Shown: positions 4,906 to 5,166 of the stretch, in pieces
Numbering within the stretch: the stretch's first letter is position 1
How the letters are laid out: each line of letters begins with the position of its first letter
Origin: Bacteriovoracaceae bacterium UBA6261
GTDB lineage: Bacteria; Bdellovibrionota; Bacteriovoracia; Bacteriovoracales; Bacteriovoracaceae
Reading direction: 5' to 3'
Assembly: GCA_002440825.1 (NCBI GenBank)
Contig: DJVH01000020.1
Location: 8,978-14,143 of the forward strand
Length of the DNA: 5,166 nt
Position numbers and translations under genes: made by a program
The notes under the pieces: generated by a model
The model's database searches: none
What the model was told of the DNA's origin: nothing
What the model saw: the letters and a program-made list of their open reading frames with translations, nothing else

Positions 4906-5166
4906 CTAATGTTTCTTTTTGAAAATCTGAGCGTCTAAAGAAAATGCACCGGGTCCGGCCATCATGAGTACGAGACAAATTCCCCAATACACCAGGGCAA
5001 GCTCAAATGAAGATCCGCCTGTTTGATTGACGAATGGATCGTGGCGAATGAATCCATGAAAAAAGACCGCAACGGACATTGTAAAGAAAATGCCAAGAGC
5101 AGATAGCGGCGTGAGCAATCCAACAATAATAAAAAGTCCGCCGACAAATTCAGAAATGGCCGCCAG
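4906..5166 (-). CDS. DoxX-family integral membrane protein, C-terminal part
   Basis: The last 86 residues of a protein whose start lies beyond the right edge. The opening AAISEFVGGLFIIVGLLTP, then LSALGIFFTMSVAVFF, then a soluble loop (GFIRHDPFVNQTGG), then FELALVYWGICLVLMMAGPG and FSLD near the end, is the standard course of the second half of DoxX proteins (Pfam DoxX). Three membrane segments are visible here, where the family has four in about 130-150 residues, so about one segment and the N-terminus are missing. The family sits in the inner membrane; members have been tied to quinone or thiol redox and respiration, but the role here is not shown. The protein ends IFKKKH. After the TAG stop comes a T-rich stretch (4905-4891) without a hairpin, so transcription may run on into the gene at 4837. 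Confidence 0.93.
   Translation of the reverse strand: MAAISEFVGGLFIIVGLLTPLSALGIFFTMSVAVFFHGFIRHDPFVNQTGGSSFELALVYWGICLVLMMAGPGAFSLDAQIFKKKH

Noticed and set aside
4906..5118. DoxX protein starting at the TTG at 5118
   Set aside because: The frame is open to the window edge and the upstream residues (SEFVGGLFIIVG) are typical DoxX sequence, so the gene continues beyond the window and 5118 is internal.
1..5166. CRISPR array, tRNA, insertion sequence or toxin-antitoxin pair
   Set aside because: No regularly spaced direct repeats, tRNA-like cloverleaf, transposase frame, flanking inverted repeats or small paired genes of that kind were seen on either strand.

Overview
The window carries seven protein genes, six complete and one cut by the right edge. 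There are no RNA genes, insertion sequences or CRISPR arrays, and no gene-free stretch longer than about 180 bases. The DNA is moderately AT-rich, with strong GGAG-type ribosome binding sites and G+C-rich hairpin terminators followed by T runs. The six complete genes all encode proteins with an N-terminal signal peptide, and the seventh is an integral membrane protein. Few products belong to named families. This fits a Gram-negative bacterium with many exported proteins of unknown function. A low-to-mid-GC member of Bdellovibrionota (Bacteriovorax/Peredibacter type) is my best guess, but that rests on general look only and is not proven.

Layout. At 1-546 a minus-strand gene for a small cysteine-free exported protein ends in a terminator at the left edge. 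A divergent intergenic region (547-722) with three TTCATAG repeats precedes a plus-strand pair. The first of the pair is a 140-residue, Ser/Thr-rich, probably disordered exported protein. It is followed after 24 bases by a 497-residue secreted serine hydrolase of the class C beta-lactamase / 6-aminohexanoate-hydrolase superfamily, with an extra cysteine-bearing C-terminal domain. A terminator at 2684-2721 closes this unit. Two single-gene plus-strand units follow: a six-cysteine protein with CxxY/W repeats (2846-3343, terminator 3364-3405), and another six-cysteine, probably beta-rich protein (3493-4056). The second has a perfect 14-base palindrome fused to a TTGACA -35 element in front of it. 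A bidirectional terminator (4067-4092) separates it from a converging minus-strand pair. That pair is a DoxX-family membrane protein (from the right edge to 4906) followed by a secreted protein with a His-rich HFDFHFY motif (4091-4837). The ribosome binding site of this last gene lies inside a 12-pair hairpin.

How the genes work together. Only two pairings are supported by spacing: the disordered protein with the serine hydrolase, and possibly DoxX with the HFDFHFY protein. The rest look like independent transcription units. Nothing here reads as a defence system, secretion machine or mobile element. The most interesting signals are regulatory (the ribosome-binding-site hairpin and the operator-like palindrome) and architectural (the C-terminal cysteine domain on the hydrolase).
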